A stretch of 64,000 bases of DNA from Actinacidiphila yanglinensis (GCF_900107965.1 NZ_FNVU01000006.1:125969-189968); one strand, 5' to 3'; counted from the first letter of the stretch, positions 16,325-25,506 are shown. Notes: generated from the sequence alone by a model not told the origin. Numbers and translations are program-made.

Positions 16325-16879
16325 GTGAACAGGGATGGCACCGAGGGGGCCGAGTCCTCCGGCCGGCTGTGGGAACGATGTCGGAGCACCGTGGCGACGC
16401 TCGACCTGCCCGACCCGTTCGACGTCGTGACCTTCATCGGGATGCTCGCCCGCGGGCGCGGCCGGCCGATCGAGCTGATCCCGCTCACCGCCCGCCCCAA
16501 CACGCCCTGCGGGTTGCTGGTGACCACCGACCGGGCCGACTACATCGCCTACTCCACCGACACCACCCCCCTGCACCAGCAGCACATCCTCCTGCACGAG
16601 GTGGCGCACCTCATCTGCGGCCACCACCAGACCGCCCCGGCCGTCTCGGACGCCGCCCGGGTGCTGCTGTTACATCTGCCCCCGTCGCTGATCCGGCGGG
16701 TGCTGGGCCGGACCGTCTACACCGAGCCGCAGGAGCAGGAGGCCGAACTCGTGGCCTCGCTCATCCTGTACCGGACGGCCGCGGGCACCACCGCGCCGCC
16801 GCCCCCGCCCGGCGCTCCCCGTTCCCCCGTGGAGTCGGTGTTCGGCGCGCCCGGGGGCCGGGGTCCACGGCATGACTGA
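16325..16879 (+). CDS. ImmA/IrrE-type metallopeptidase
   Basis: The zinc motif HEVAHLICGH (HExxH) lies near residue 95 of 184, preceded by a region that fits the ImmA/IrrE family. In known pairs this protease cleaves the neighbouring XRE repressor on a signal. Leu116 is coded by TTA (16670-16672), so expression may be bldA-dependent. The GTG is preceded by GGAGAGG. The last 40 residues are Pro/Gly-rich. It overlaps the downstream membrane gene by 8 bases. Confidence 0.85.
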   Translation: MNRDGTEGAESSGRLWERCRSTVATLDLPDPFDVVTFIGMLARGRGRPIELIPLTARPNTPCGLLVTTDRADYIAYSTDTTPLHQQHILLHEVAHLICGHHQTAPAVSDAARVLLLHLPPSLIRRVLGRTVYTEPQEQEAELVASLILYRTAAGTTAPPPPPGAPRSPVESVFGAPGGRGPRHD

Positions 16880-18116
16880 CCTCACCGCCTACGTCGCCGC
16901 CGCCGTCTTCCTCGTCTTCGGCGCGCACCGGCTCGCCGTGACCCGTACCGCGGGGGCCGATCCCGCGCAGCGCTACGTCTCGGCGTTCGCGCTGTGCATG
17001 ACGCCGGGGATGCTGCTCAACGCCCCCAGCACGGAGGCCCTGGTCGGGCGGCCCGCGCCGCAACTCGTCGAGTCCGGCCTGCTGGCCCACGCGCTCAAGA
17101 CGGGCGGGCTGAGCTTCCTCGTCCTGGTGGCGCTGGCGTTACGGGTGCCCGCCGTGCCCCGCGCCCCGCTGCGCCGGCAGATCGCGCTCGCGGTCGCGGT
17201 CCAGGTCGGCTCGGTGGCGCTCTTCCTTGCCGCCGGCGTGGGGGTGCGCGACGGCAGCGTGGTGACGGCGGACGGCCACGGCTGGCAACTCGCCGGGTAC
17301 AACACCCTGTTCGCGGTCTACGGCGCCTGGTGCCTGCTCGTCCTGGGGCGCGAGCTGGCCCGCCACGCGACCCGCACGGACCCCGGCCTGCTGCGCACCG
17401 GACTGCGGCTGATGATGCTGGCCACCGTGGTCGGCGTGCTGTGGACGCTGTGGACCTTCGACGACGTCGCGGACAACCTCGCGCACGGCCGGCAGGCGAT
17501 GGAGGAGGACCTGACGGCCAACTCCCTCGGTGCCGTCACGGCGGCCTTCGCCACCGGCGGCGCGACCGTCACCTTGTGGGGCGGCCCGCTGTCCGCGCGG
17601 CTGCGCTGGTTACGTGCCCGCCGCCGCTGGCTCGCGCTCGACCCGCTGTGGTCGGCCCTGCACAGCGAACTGCCGGAGATCGCGCTCACCGCCGGCGCGC
17701 CCCCGCGCCAGCGACCGGCCCTGCGGCACGCGGAGTTCGCCCTCTACCGACGGATCATCGAGATCCGCGACGGCCACCTCGCGCTGCGCGCGTACTTCCA
17801 TCCCGCCGTGCCGGCCTGGGTGGCCGAGGCCGCGGACCCGGACCCGCACGACGCGGTGGTCGAGGCCGCGGCCATCGCGGCGGCCCTGGCGAACCGGCGG
17901 TGCGGCCGGTGCCACGACGCGGGCGCCGAACCCGCCCCGCCGCCGCACGTGGTGTCGGGCACCGTCGACGCCGAGGCCGCCTGGCTGCTCCAGGTCACCG
18001 ACGCCTTCACCCGCTCGCCGGTCGTCGCCCACGTCCGCGCGCGGGTCGCGGCGGACACGGCCGGTTCCGGGCCCGCCGGATCAACGGGCGTGCCCGGCGC
18101 GACCGGGGCGACCTGA
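16872..18116 (+). CDS. Integral membrane protein of the MAB_1171c / DUF6545 type
   Basis: About seven hydrophobic helices span residues 1-240 of 414, followed by a cytoplasmic domain (DPLWSALHSELPEIALTAG, ALYRRIIEIRDGHLALRAY). This layout, and its place after an XRE regulator and an ImmA/IrrE protease, match a recurrent streptomycete module annotated as a putative transporter of unknown substrate. Two Leu codons are TTA (17139-17141 and 17610-17612). The start overlaps the protease gene, so the three genes form one operon. No transport function is demonstrated. Confidence 0.75.
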   Translation: MTDLTAYVAAAVFLVFGAHRLAVTRTAGADPAQRYVSAFALCMTPGMLLNAPSTEALVGRPAPQLVESGLLAHALKTGGLSFLVLVALALRVPAVPRAPLRRQIALAVAVQVGSVALFLAAGVGVRDGSVVTADGHGWQLAGYNTLFAVYGAWCLLVLGRELARHATRTDPGLLRTGLRLMMLATVVGVLWTLWTFDDVADNLAHGRQAMEEDLTANSLGAVTAAFATGGATVTLWGGPLSARLRWLRARRRWLALDPLWSALHSELPEIALTAGAPPRQRPALRHAEFALYRRIIEIRDGHLALRAYFHPAVPAWVAEAADPDPHDAVVEAAAIAAALANRRCGRCHDAGAEPAPPPHVVSGTVDAEAAWLLQVTDAFTRSPVVAHVRARVAADTAGSGPAGSTGVPGATGAT

Positions 18117-18176
18117 GGCCGGGCGGACCACCGACCGGAACGGACGGCGGACCACCGCTCCGGAGCGGACGGGCCG

Positions 18177-19529
18177 TCAGGCGCTCGGCCGGGGCCCCTC
18201 CGTCAGCTCGCCCGGCCGGCCCGGCCCGCCCTTCCGCAGCGCCTCCTCGGCCGCCACCGCCTCCTCGGGCAGCCCCGGTGCCTCCCGCGCCGCCTCCTCG
18301 TCCCGCTCGGCGGCATGGGCGTCGGGCCGGCGGTCGGCGTCTTCCAGGGCCCGGTGCACCGTGCCGAGCACCACCGCCGCCGCGGCGACGGTCACCGCGC
18401 CCAGGACGAACGGCACATGCGTGTTGTAGTGCTCGACCAGCTTCCCGGCCACGAACGGGGCCAGCCCGCCGCCGATGAACCGTACGAAGCCGTACGTGGC
18501 CGACGCGACCGGCCGCGGCACGGGGGCGATGCTCATGACGGCCGTGGTGACCAGCGTGTTGTTGGTGCCGATGAAGACCCCGGACACGATGGTGGCGACG
18601 ATGACCACCACCCGGTGGTCGGGGTAGAGCCCGATCGCCAGGGTGTCCAGCGCCATCAGCACCAGGCTCCCGTAGAGCGTGGGGGCGGTCCCGAACCGCG
18701 CCTTGAGCCAGGGCGCCCCGAACACCGCGAAGATCGCGACGAGGACGCCCCACCCGCAGAACACCGCGCCGAGCCGGAGCGGGGAGAGGTCCATCAGGAA
18801 GGGCGCGTACCCGAGGATGGTGAAGAAGCCCCAGTTGTAGAGCAGTCCGGTGACGCTGGTGGTGGCGAGGCTGCGGTGGCGCAGCGCCTTGATCGGCTCG
18901 GAGAGGGACGACGGCTGCGCCGGGCGCGGGGTGGGCGGCACCAGCGTGATGGTGGCGACGAGCGCGATCAGCATCAGCACCGAGACGCCGAAGAACGGCC
19001 CGCGCCAGCTGATGTTGCCCAACAACCCGCCCAGCAGCGGCCCGCAGGCGATGCCGACGCCCAGCGCCGTCTCGTAGAGCACGATCGCGCCGCCGAACCC
19101 ACCGCTGGCCGAGCCGACGATGACGGCGAGCGAGGTGGCGATGAACAGGGCGTTGCCCAGGCCCCAACCCGCGCGGAAGCCGACGATCTGGCCGATCGTG
19201 TCGCTGGTGCCGGCGGTCGCGGAGAAGACGACGATCAGCACGAGGCCGATGATCAGGGTGCGTTTCGCGCCGATCCGGCTGGACACCCAGCCGGTCACCA
19301 GCATGGCCACGGCGGTGACGACCAGGTAGCTGGTGAACAGCAGTTCCACCTGGCTCGGGCTGGCCTTCAGCTTGCTCGCCAGCGACGGCAGGATCGGGTC
19401 GACCAGGCCGATGCCCATGAACGAGATCACGCAGGCGAAGGCCACCGCCCAGACCGCCTTGGGCTGGCGGAACGGGCTGGGTGGCTCGGCCGGTCCAGTT
19501 CCTGCCGGCTGCACGGTGCGGTGTGTCAC
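18177..19529 (-). CDS. MFS multidrug-type efflux transporter
   Basis: The 450-residue protein has 12 predicted helices, the motif GWVSSRIGAKRTLIIG (motif A) and a later GLGNALFIATS segment. The GTG at 19529 has GGAGGAG just upstream and was preferred to an in-frame ATG at 19607, which would place 26 unlikely residues before the Pro-rich N-terminus. It is transcribed divergently from a MarR regulator across a 118-base promoter region, the classic layout of a MarR-controlled drug efflux pump. The C-terminal 60 residues are charged and disordered. The substrate is unknown. Confidence 0.88.
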   Translation of the reverse strand: MTHRTVQPAGTGPAEPPSPFRQPKAVWAVAFACVISFMGIGLVDPILPSLASKLKASPSQVELLFTSYLVVTAVAMLVTGWVSSRIGAKRTLIIGLVLIVVFSATAGTSDTIGQIVGFRAGWGLGNALFIATSLAVIVGSASGGFGGAIVLYETALGVGIACGPLLGGLLGNISWRGPFFGVSVLMLIALVATITLVPPTPRPAQPSSLSEPIKALRHRSLATTSVTGLLYNWGFFTILGYAPFLMDLSPLRLGAVFCGWGVLVAIFAVFGAPWLKARFGTAPTLYGSLVLMALDTLAIGLYPDHRVVVIVATIVSGVFIGTNNTLVTTAVMSIAPVPRPVASATYGFVRFIGGGLAPFVAGKLVEHYNTHVPFVLGAVTVAAAAVVLGTVHRALEDADRRPDAHAAERDEEAAREAPGLPEEAVAAEEALRKGGPGRPGELTEGPRPSA

Positions 19530-19575
19530 GGGTCTCCTCCCGGCCGGCGGTTCCGCCGTCTCACCCGAGCAGCAT

Positions 19576-19601
19576 ATTGACGCTTTATATAGATCGTCAA
19601 T
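19576..19601. promoter_or_regulatory. Inverted repeat in the MFS/MarR divergent promoter region
   Basis: ATTGACG and CGTCAAT form perfect 7-base arms 12 bases apart in an unusually AT-rich stretch (TTTATATAGA). It lies between the two divergent starts and is the best candidate MarR operator. Binding would repress both genes until ligand arrives; this is inference from symmetry and position. Confidence 0.6.
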
Positions 19602-19647
19602 GCACATTCATCGAGTCATGCATATAGACGCGGCTATGCTTCTGTCC

Positions 19648-20196
19648 ATGAGCATGAGCAGCCTTCCCGTGCCGCCCGACGAGCAGCCGGACGCCGGGGA
19701 GCCCCGTACCGACCGGCGCGACGCCGAGCAGCCCTCCACAGGGGAGCCGGCCGGCGCGAAGGAGGGGGTGCTGCGCTCGGCCGGGGCGGTGTACGGCCTG
19801 CTGGCGACGCTCCTCCGACACTCCTCGCGCGACCTCAGCCTCACCTCGCTCGCGACGCTGTCGACCCTCTCGCGCACCGGACCGCGCCGGATCACCGACC
19901 TCGCCGCGGTGGAGGGGGTCACCCAGCCCTCGGTCACCACGCTCGTCACCAACCTCGAACGGGCCGGGCTCGTCGAGCGCCGCAGCGACCCCGCCGACCG
20001 GCGGGTCGTCCTGGTCGCCCTCACCGACGCGGGCGCCGACTACATCCACACCCGCCGCCGCTCCAGCGTCGAGGTCTTCTCCGCGCTGATCGAGCTGCTG
20101 CCCCCGGACGAGGCCGCCGCCCTGGCCGCGGCCGTTCCCGCCCTCGAACGCCTCCGCGCCCTCGACGACGCCCACCGCGACCCCGCCGGCCGCTGA
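19648..20196 (+). CDS. MarR-family transcriptional regulator
   Basis: The 182-residue protein has a disordered 45-residue N-terminus and a MarR winged helix (LSTLSRTGPRRITDLAAVEG, QPSVTTLVTNLERAGLVERR and DPADRRVVLVALTDAG, including the DxRxxxLxLT wing signature). It probably represses the divergent MFS pump and itself. Two neighbouring ATGs (19648 and 19654) could start the protein; no strong ribosome site is seen, so it may be translated from a short or leaderless mRNA. Confidence 0.88.
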   Translation: MSMSSLPVPPDEQPDAGEPRTDRRDAEQPSTGEPAGAKEGVLRSAGAVYGLLATLLRHSSRDLSLTSLATLSTLSRTGPRRITDLAAVEGVTQPSVTTLVTNLERAGLVERRSDPADRRVVLVALTDAGADYIHTRRRSSVEVFSALIELLPPDEAAALAAAVPALERLRALDDAHRDPAGR

Positions 20197-20273
20197 CCAC
20201 CGGCCGCCGATGACCGCCGACCACCGACCACCGACCGCCGGAAAAACGGCAGGAGCCCCGGCGGCACCGTGGG

Positions 20274-20287
20274 TTAGGCTTGCCTAA
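20274..20287. promoter_or_regulatory. Iron box (DmdR/IdeR operator)
   Basis: TTAGGCTTGCCTAA is a perfect palindrome matching the core of the actinobacterial iron-box consensus (TTAGGTTAGGCTAACCTAA). It lies 87 bases before the siderophore-interacting protein gene, so iron-replete repression by a DmdR-type regulator is expected. Confidence 0.85.
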
Positions 20288-20374
20288 GTAATCGGCAACC
20301 CGCGCGCCGAGCGCGGGTATCGGGCAGGACGACGGCACAGCGCGCGAGACGGCGCGAGGAAGCGGGCGCATCGT

Positions 20375-21226
20375 ATGGCGGACCGACCCCAACGCAGGAC
20401 CCCCACCCCGAAGCGCGCCACCGTGGTGCGCACCGAGCGGCTGACCCCGCACATGGTCCGGGTGGTGCTGGCCGTGGACCCGGCCGCCGCCCTGGACGTC
20501 GGGGAGTACACCGACCACTACGTCAAGATCCTCTTCCCGGCCGAGGGCGGCACGTTCGCCGAGCCGCCGGACGTCGAGGCGCTGCGACGCGACCTGCCGC
20601 GGGAGCGGTGGCCGCGGACCCGCACGTACACGGTGCGGTCCTACGACGCGGGCACCCGCGAGATGGCGGTGGACTTCGTCGTGCACGGCGACGAGGGGCT
20701 CGCCGGGCCGTGGGCGGCGCGGGCGCGTCCTGGCGAGGCGCTGTACTTCATGGGCCCGGGCGGCGGGTACGCCCCCGATCCCGACGCGGACTGGCACCTG
20801 CTGGCCGGCGACGAGAGCGCGCTGCCCGCGATCGGCGCGGCCCTGGACCGCCTGCCGGCGGATGCACGGGCCACGGTCCTGATCGAGGTCTCCGGGCCCG
20901 AGGAGGAGCAGAAGCTCGCCGCCGCCCCCGGCACCGACGTGGTGTGGCTGCACCGCGGGGCCGGCCCGGTCGGCACGGCCCTGGTCGGCGCCGTCGAGGC
21001 GCTCGACTTCCCAGCCGGCCGGCTGCACGCCTTCGTGCACGGCGAGGCCACGTTCGTCCGCGAACTGCGCCGCCACCTGCGCCTGGAGCGGGGCGTCCCG
21101 CGCGAGGACCTGTCGATCTCGGGCTACTGGCGCCGCGGCAAGGACGAGGACGGCTGGCAGTCCTCCAAGCGCGAGTGGAACGCCGAGGTGGAGCGCGAGC
21201 AGGAGGGCGCCCCCGCGACCTCCTGA
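20375..21226 (+). CDS. Siderophore-interacting FAD-dependent ferric reductase
   Basis: The 283-residue protein matches the SIP family: FAD-binding barrel with RTRTYTVRSYD near residue 80, MGPGGGYAPDPDADWHLLAGDESALPA in the nucleotide half (given in part), and the C-terminal GYWRRGKDEDGWQSSKREW region typical of the family. These cytosolic enzymes reduce ferric siderophores with NAD(P)H or ferredoxin to release iron. The iron box upstream supports iron control. It is a single-gene unit ending at a strong bidirectional hairpin. Confidence 0.92.
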   Translation: MADRPQRRTPTPKRATVVRTERLTPHMVRVVLAVDPAAALDVGEYTDHYVKILFPAEGGTFAEPPDVEALRRDLPRERWPRTRTYTVRSYDAGTREMAVDFVVHGDEGLAGPWAARARPGEALYFMGPGGGYAPDPDADWHLLAGDESALPAIGAALDRLPADARATVLIEVSGPEEEQKLAAAPGTDVVWLHRGAGPVGTALVGAVEALDFPAGRLHAFVHGEATFVRELRRHLRLERGVPREDLSISGYWRRGKDEDGWQSSKREWNAEVEREQEGAPATS

Positions 21227-21252
21227 CCCCTTCGGGTGCGCGACCGCGCACC

Positions 21253-21281
21253 GCTCCCCCGGGCGGGCCGCCCGGGGGAGC
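21253..21281. terminator. Bidirectional hairpin between convergent genes
   Basis: Perfect 14-base arms, GCTCCCCCGGGCGG and its complement, are separated by one base, so the innermost pairs must open to form the loop. The hairpin lies between the ends of the siderophore-interacting protein and ABC permease genes and can terminate both. Confidence 0.7.
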
Positions 21282-21300
21282 GTGACGCGCGCCCGACTCC

Positions 21301-22143
21301 TCAGACCGCTTTCTGGTAGGAGCCCAGCGTGCGGGTGGACAGCCACACCGCCGCGAGGGCCAGGGCCAGCAGCGCGCCGCCCCGGGTGAGCACCAGGGAG
21401 CCGTCGGGGTCCGCGGACATCGCCGAACGCCCGGCGACCAGCGCCCAGTTGACGGGGTTGAAGTCGGCGACGTGCCGCATCCACGAGGGCATCAGATCGC
21501 GGGCCATGAACGCCGAGGACAGGAAGGTCAGCGGCAGCAGCAGGAAGGTGTTGATGCCGATGATGCTCTCCCGCTGCCGCACCAGCATGCCCAGCGCGGT
21601 GGAGAAGGCACCGAAGACCGTGCCGAGCAGGACGGACCCGACGACGAGCAGGACCAACCCGCCGGGCCCGCCCGGGTAGTGCGCCCCGCCCGCCTTGCCG
21701 AGCAGGATGATGACCACCGACTGGAGCGCGGTGCTGAGGCCTTGCTGGACCACGCTCGCGTTCATCAACGCGGCCCGGCTGACCGGGGTGATCAGGAAGC
21801 GGTTGAGGGTGCCGCGCTCGATCTCCTCCAGTACGCCCATGCCCGCCCACATGTTGCTGGACACCGCGCTCATCACCACGACGCCGGGCACGAGGTAGTC
21901 GAGGTAGGAGCCGGCCCCGAAGCCGGGCAGTTCGACGACCTTGCGGAACAGGGAGCCGAACAGGAAGAGCCAGATGACCGGTTGGACGAGGGTGATGACG
22001 ACCACCACCGGCTGGCGGACGATCGCGACGAGTTGACGTTGCGTCATGTACCAGGTCTGGGAGAGCAGTTCGCCGCGCCGGCCAGGCGCGGCCGCGGACG
22101 CGGACGCGGGGGACGAACCGGGGTGCAGGGTCGCGGTGTTCAT
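21301..22143 (-). CDS. ABC-2 type permease of a drug-export system
   Basis: The 280-residue protein has six hydrophobic helices and an ABC-2 permease pattern resembling DrrB and related exporters (IWLFLFGSLFRKV, then ERGTLNRFLITPVSRAAL, then FLLLPLTFLSSAF). Its ATG overlaps the stop of the ATPase gene (ATGA). With the ATPase it forms an efflux pump of the DrrAB type; the substrate is not known. Confidence 0.9.
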   Translation of the reverse strand: MNTATLHPGSSPASASAAAPGRRGELLSQTWYMTQRQLVAIVRQPVVVVITLVQPVIWLFLFGSLFRKVVELPGFGAGSYLDYLVPGVVVMSAVSSNMWAGMGVLEEIERGTLNRFLITPVSRAALMNASVVQQGLSTALQSVVIILLGKAGGAHYPGGPGGLVLLVVGSVLLGTVFGAFSTALGMLVRQRESIIGINTFLLLPLTFLSSAFMARDLMPSWMRHVADFNPVNWALVAGRSAMSADPDGSLVLTRGGALLALALAAVWLSTRTLGSYQKAV

Positions 22144-23249
22144 CGGGCGTCTCCAGGGGTCGCGGCGGCGGACGTGCGGGATGCGGCGGAGCCGGTGGCC
22201 GCCTCGGCGGCTGAGCGGGCGTCCGCGTCCTGGCGTGGTTCCGGGTCCGCTCCCCCGCCCCGGCCCGCCTCGGCCCCACCGTCGGCCTCCGCGAACCGGC
22301 GCCCGGCGTACCGCAGATAGACGTCGTCCAGCGAGGGGCGCGCGACGGTCACGGCCGCCACCGCGGCGCCCTCCCGCTCCAGCGCGGCCAGCACGTGCGG
22401 GACCGCGGCCGGCCCGTCGTCGGCCCGGGCGCTGATCCGGCGGCCGTCGACCTCCACCTCGCGGACCCCGGCGAACGTCTCGACCGCGGCCCGCAGCAGT
22501 TGGGCGTCGACCGGGTCGGGCGCGTCGCGCAGCTCCACGTGGACCGCGTCACCGTGCAGTTCGCCCTTCAGCGCCTCCGGGGTGCCCTCGGCGACGACCC
22601 GGCCGCGGTCGACGATGGCGATCCGCCCGGCGAGCCGGTCCGCCTCGTCGAGGTAGTGCGTGGTGAGCAGGATGGTCAGGCCGTCGTCGCCGGCCAGCCG
22701 GGCGATCTCGGCCCACATCGCGGTGCGCGCCTCCGGATCGAGCCCGGTGGTGGGCTCGTCGAGGAAGAGCACGTCGGGCCGGTGCACCAGGCCGAGCGCG
22801 ACGTCGAGGCGGCGCTGCATGCCGCCGGAGTAGGTGCTGACCTTGCGCCGTCCGGCGTCGGACAGGGCGAAGCGGTCCAGCAGTTCGTCGACCCGGCGGG
22901 TGAGCGCCGCTCCGCGCATCCCGTACAGGTGCCCTTGCAGCAGCAGGTTCTCCCGGCCGGTGGCGACCGGGTCGGCACCGGACCGCTGGGCGACAACGCC
23001 GATGGCGCGGCGCACCCGGTCGGGGTGGCGCAGGGCATCGTGCCCGGCGACCAGGGCGCTGCCGGAGTCCGGACGGGCCAGCGTGGTGAGGATCTTGACG
23101 GTGGTGGACTTGCCGGCGCCGTTGGGACCGAGCAGGCCGAAGACGGTGCCGGGGGCGACCGTGACGGACATGCCGTCCAGGGCCTTGATCTCGCCGGGAT
23201 AGGTCTTGACCAGGTCACGGGCCGCCACTGCGGGCGGGTGCGTGCTCAT
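22140..23249 (-). CDS. ABC transporter ATPase, DrrA-like
   Basis: Walker A is GPNGAGKST, the signature motif is STYSGGMQRRLDVALGL, Walker B is VLFLDEPTTGLD, and an H-loop His follows (LTTHYLDEADRLAGR). The C-terminal DUF4162-like region continues to residue 320, then a low-complexity Ala/Gly tail of 45 residues. ATG with GGAGGA upstream. It is coupled to the permease and follows a PadR gene on the same strand, which probably controls it. Confidence 0.93.
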   Translation of the reverse strand: MSTHPPAVAARDLVKTYPGEIKALDGMSVTVAPGTVFGLLGPNGAGKSTTVKILTTLARPDSGSALVAGHDALRHPDRVRRAIGVVAQRSGADPVATGRENLLLQGHLYGMRGAALTRRVDELLDRFALSDAGRRKVSTYSGGMQRRLDVALGLVHRPDVLFLDEPTTGLDPEARTAMWAEIARLAGDDGLTILLTTHYLDEADRLAGRIAIVDRGRVVAEGTPEALKGELHGDAVHVELRDAPDPVDAQLLRAAVETFAGVREVEVDGRRISARADDGPAAVPHVLAALEREGAAVAAVTVARPSLDDVYLRYAGRRFAEADGGAEAGRGGGADPEPRQDADARSAAEAATGSAASRTSAAATPGDAR

Positions 23250-23507
23250 GATGGCTTCCTCCGTGGGAAGGGTGGCCGGGGCGCGCGGAGGCGCCGCCGG
23301 CCGGCGGAGGCATGAGCGGCCTGCGGGAGGAGCCGGGCTATCGTGGGTGTGCCGCACCTCGATCACCAGGCATCCGCTCATGCGCGGTATGCCCCCAGAG
23401 GGCTCTGGGGACGGTCGTGGTTGGTGTTCCGGCGTCCGCTGTTGCCGCAGCGGGCGCCGGAGTCGTACGGGTCGGGTGGTACCGGCGGGCGGGCCGCCGG
23501 TCAGGGC

Positions 23508-24191
23508 TCAGCCGTCCTCCCCCCGCTCCCCGGTCGCCTCGGCCGGGTCGAAGTCCTGGAACTTCTCCTCCAGATGCGCCCATTCCTCGGGGGTGTCACC
23601 GGTCTCGTGCCACCCGCGCCAGCCGTCGATCCCGTCGAGCGTGTCGTCGGCCAGCTCCCGGTGCAGCGCGCGCACCCACTCCGCCTGCGCCCGGACCATG
23701 TGCAGCTGGTACTCGTTCTCGATGACGAACATCCGCGGGAGTTCGCCGTCGAGCTGGTCGAGGACCCCGCGCAGCCCCGCGGCGTGGACCTCCAGGGCGC
23801 GCAGCCGTTCCCGGAGGAGTTCGGCCGCCTCGTCCGGGTGCAGGGCGCCGATCAGCGAGAGCGCGGTCTCGAAGAGCGGGTACTCCCGCGCGGGCACGGC
23901 GACCAGGTCGGCGAGCCAGTCGTGCATCTCGGTCCGGCCGGCGTCGGTGAGGCCGTAGACGGTCCGCTCGGGGCGGTTCCCGTCCCGCTGGACTCCCGCG
24001 ACCTCCACGAAGCCGTGCTTCTCGAGGTTCTGCACCACGGTGTAGAGCGAGCCGAAGTTGATCTTGATGCTGCTTTCCTTGCCGCGCTGCCGCAGCAGCC
24101 GCGCGATCTCGTACGGGTGCATCGGGCGCTCGCCGAGGGTCACCATCACCGCCAGGGCCAGCGGGTTGCCCAGCTTCCGGCGCTTCGGCAT
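23508..24191 (-). CDS. PadR-family transcriptional regulator
   Basis: The N-terminal winged helix is PadR type (ALAVMVTLGERPMHPYEIARLL, GSLYTVVQNLEKHGFVEV, RTVYGLTDAGRTEMHDWL, given in parts), with a long C-terminal dimerisation helix region to 227 residues. AGGAGG precedes the ATG. It lies upstream of the ABC export pair on the same strand, the usual place for a ligand-responsive repressor of drug efflux. Confidence 0.9.
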   Translation of the reverse strand: MPKRRKLGNPLALAVMVTLGERPMHPYEIARLLRQRGKESSIKINFGSLYTVVQNLEKHGFVEVAGVQRDGNRPERTVYGLTDAGRTEMHDWLADLVAVPAREYPLFETALSLIGALHPDEAAELLRERLRALEVHAAGLRGVLDQLDGELPRMFVIENEYQLHMVRAQAEWVRALHRELADDTLDGIDGWRGWHETGDTPEEWAHLEEKFQDFDPAEATGERGEDG

Positions 24192-24222
24192 CGGTCCACG
24201 CCTCCTCGTTCGCTCGCCGTCG

Positions 24223-24242
24223 TATATCCGTGCACGAACATA
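24223..24242. promoter_or_regulatory. Imperfect palindrome upstream of the PadR gene, candidate operator
   Basis: A perfect CGTGCACG core (24229-24236) is flanked by partly matching TAT/ATA arms. A further pair, ACATATCGCG (24238-24247) and the complement of ATACATCGCG (24267-24276), follows. PadR proteins bind such AT-flanked inverted repeats; autoregulation is inferred. Confidence 0.45.
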
Positions 24243-24343
24243 TCGCGTTTGACGTGACGCGACAACCGCGATGTATCGCGAATTTCGAGCGAGCAGGGCG
24301 TACCGCGGCGCGGTCATGCGGGCCCGGCGGACCCGCGCCCCTC

Positions 24344-25279
24344 TCAGTGCGGCCTGACCCAGGCCGGCCTCCAGGTTCCGGCCGCGTCGTGGCCCTCCGC
24401 CGTGGCGGCGAGGTGGGCCCGCAGGGCGGCCAGCGCCGGGTGGGGGTTGTCCCGGTGCCACAGCAGTGAGTGCGGGTAGACCGGCATCGGGTCGGTCACC
24501 GGGATGCGGCGCAGGCCGTGGCCGTCGGGCCAGACCAGGCGGGACCGGCCGCCCATGAAGGTGGCCAGGGCCGGGGTGTCGGCGATGGTGTCGAGGAGCG
24601 CGTCGGAGCCGAAGTTGGGGCCGGTCGCCTCGATGGTGAGGCCGAACGCGGCGACGAGGTCCTCGTAGTAGGCGGCCCACTCGGTGCCGGCCACGATGCC
24701 GGGCATCCAGATCCGGTGCCCGGCCAGCCGGTCGACGGTCACCGACCGGGCGCCCGCCAGCGCATGGGCCGGGCCGGTGAGGAGCTGGAGCGGCTCGTCG
24801 ATCACCCGGACCGACGCGATGTCCTCGGGCAGCGGCCGGCCGGGCACGGCGACGGCGCGGAAGGACGCGTCGATCGTGCCGGACCGGATGGCGGCGACGG
24901 CGGTGTCGATGTCGAACAGCATCACCACCGCCAACTCGATGTCGGGGTGCGCGCGGTGGAACGCGCGCAGCAGACCCGACGCCGCTCCGCGCGAGGCGAT
25001 CACGTCGACGCGCAACGGCCGGCGGTCGGCCCGCACGGACCCGATCGCCCGCTCGGCGACGCGCAGCAGTTCGCGCGCGTGCGGCAGGAACGCCTGCCCG
25101 TCGATGGTGAGTTCGACACCGCGCGGGGTGCGGGCGAACAGCCGCACGCCGAGGCTGCGTTCCAGCGCGGCGACGCGCTTGGAGACGGCCTGCTGGGTCA
25201 CCGCGAGGTCGGCGGCCGCTTCCTGGAACTGTCCCGCGTCGGCGGCGGCGACGAAGGTCCGGACGGTGTCGAGGTCCAT
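24344..25279 (-). CDS. LysR-family transcriptional regulator
   Basis: A 311-residue LysR regulator: N-terminal HTH (RTFVAAADAGQFQEAAADLAVTQQAVSKRVAALERSLG in parts) and a substrate-binding domain (RVDVIASRGAASGLLRAFHR). The ATG begins directly at MDLDTVRTF, standard for the family. No divergent target gene adjoins it; the next gene rightwards is the acyltransferase on the same strand. The target is unknown. Confidence 0.88.
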   Translation of the reverse strand: MDLDTVRTFVAAADAGQFQEAAADLAVTQQAVSKRVAALERSLGVRLFARTPRGVELTIDGQAFLPHARELLRVAERAIGSVRADRRPLRVDVIASRGAASGLLRAFHRAHPDIELAVVMLFDIDTAVAAIRSGTIDASFRAVAVPGRPLPEDIASVRVIDEPLQLLTGPAHALAGARSVTVDRLAGHRIWMPGIVAGTEWAAYYEDLVAAFGLTIEATGPNFGSDALLDTIADTPALATFMGGRSRLVWPDGHGLRRIPVTDPMPVYPHSLLWHRDNPHPALAALRAHLAATAEGHDAAGTWRPAWVRPH

Positions 25280-25506
25280 GGCGACACCCTAGGGACACAA
25301 CCTATGGGTGTTCCTGTGCCGGGGTGGTGGCAACGTCCCTGGGCCACGGAGCCCGTGCCGTGGTTCCGGCTCGCCGATCGGTTGTACCGGAGGGAGGCCG
25401 GAGCCGTCGGGCGGGGGCCGCCGCCGGCCGGGCTCCCGTCCGCCGGGCGCGGGACCGTCACCGGCCGGGCTCCCGCTCGGGCCCCTGCCCGGCGGACGGG
25501 ACCCCG

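Noticed and set aside
16325..18116. Mobile-element interpretation of the XRE/ImmA-IrrE pair
   Set aside because: No integrase, att repeats or relaxase are nearby, so ICE or phage origin is unsupported in this window.
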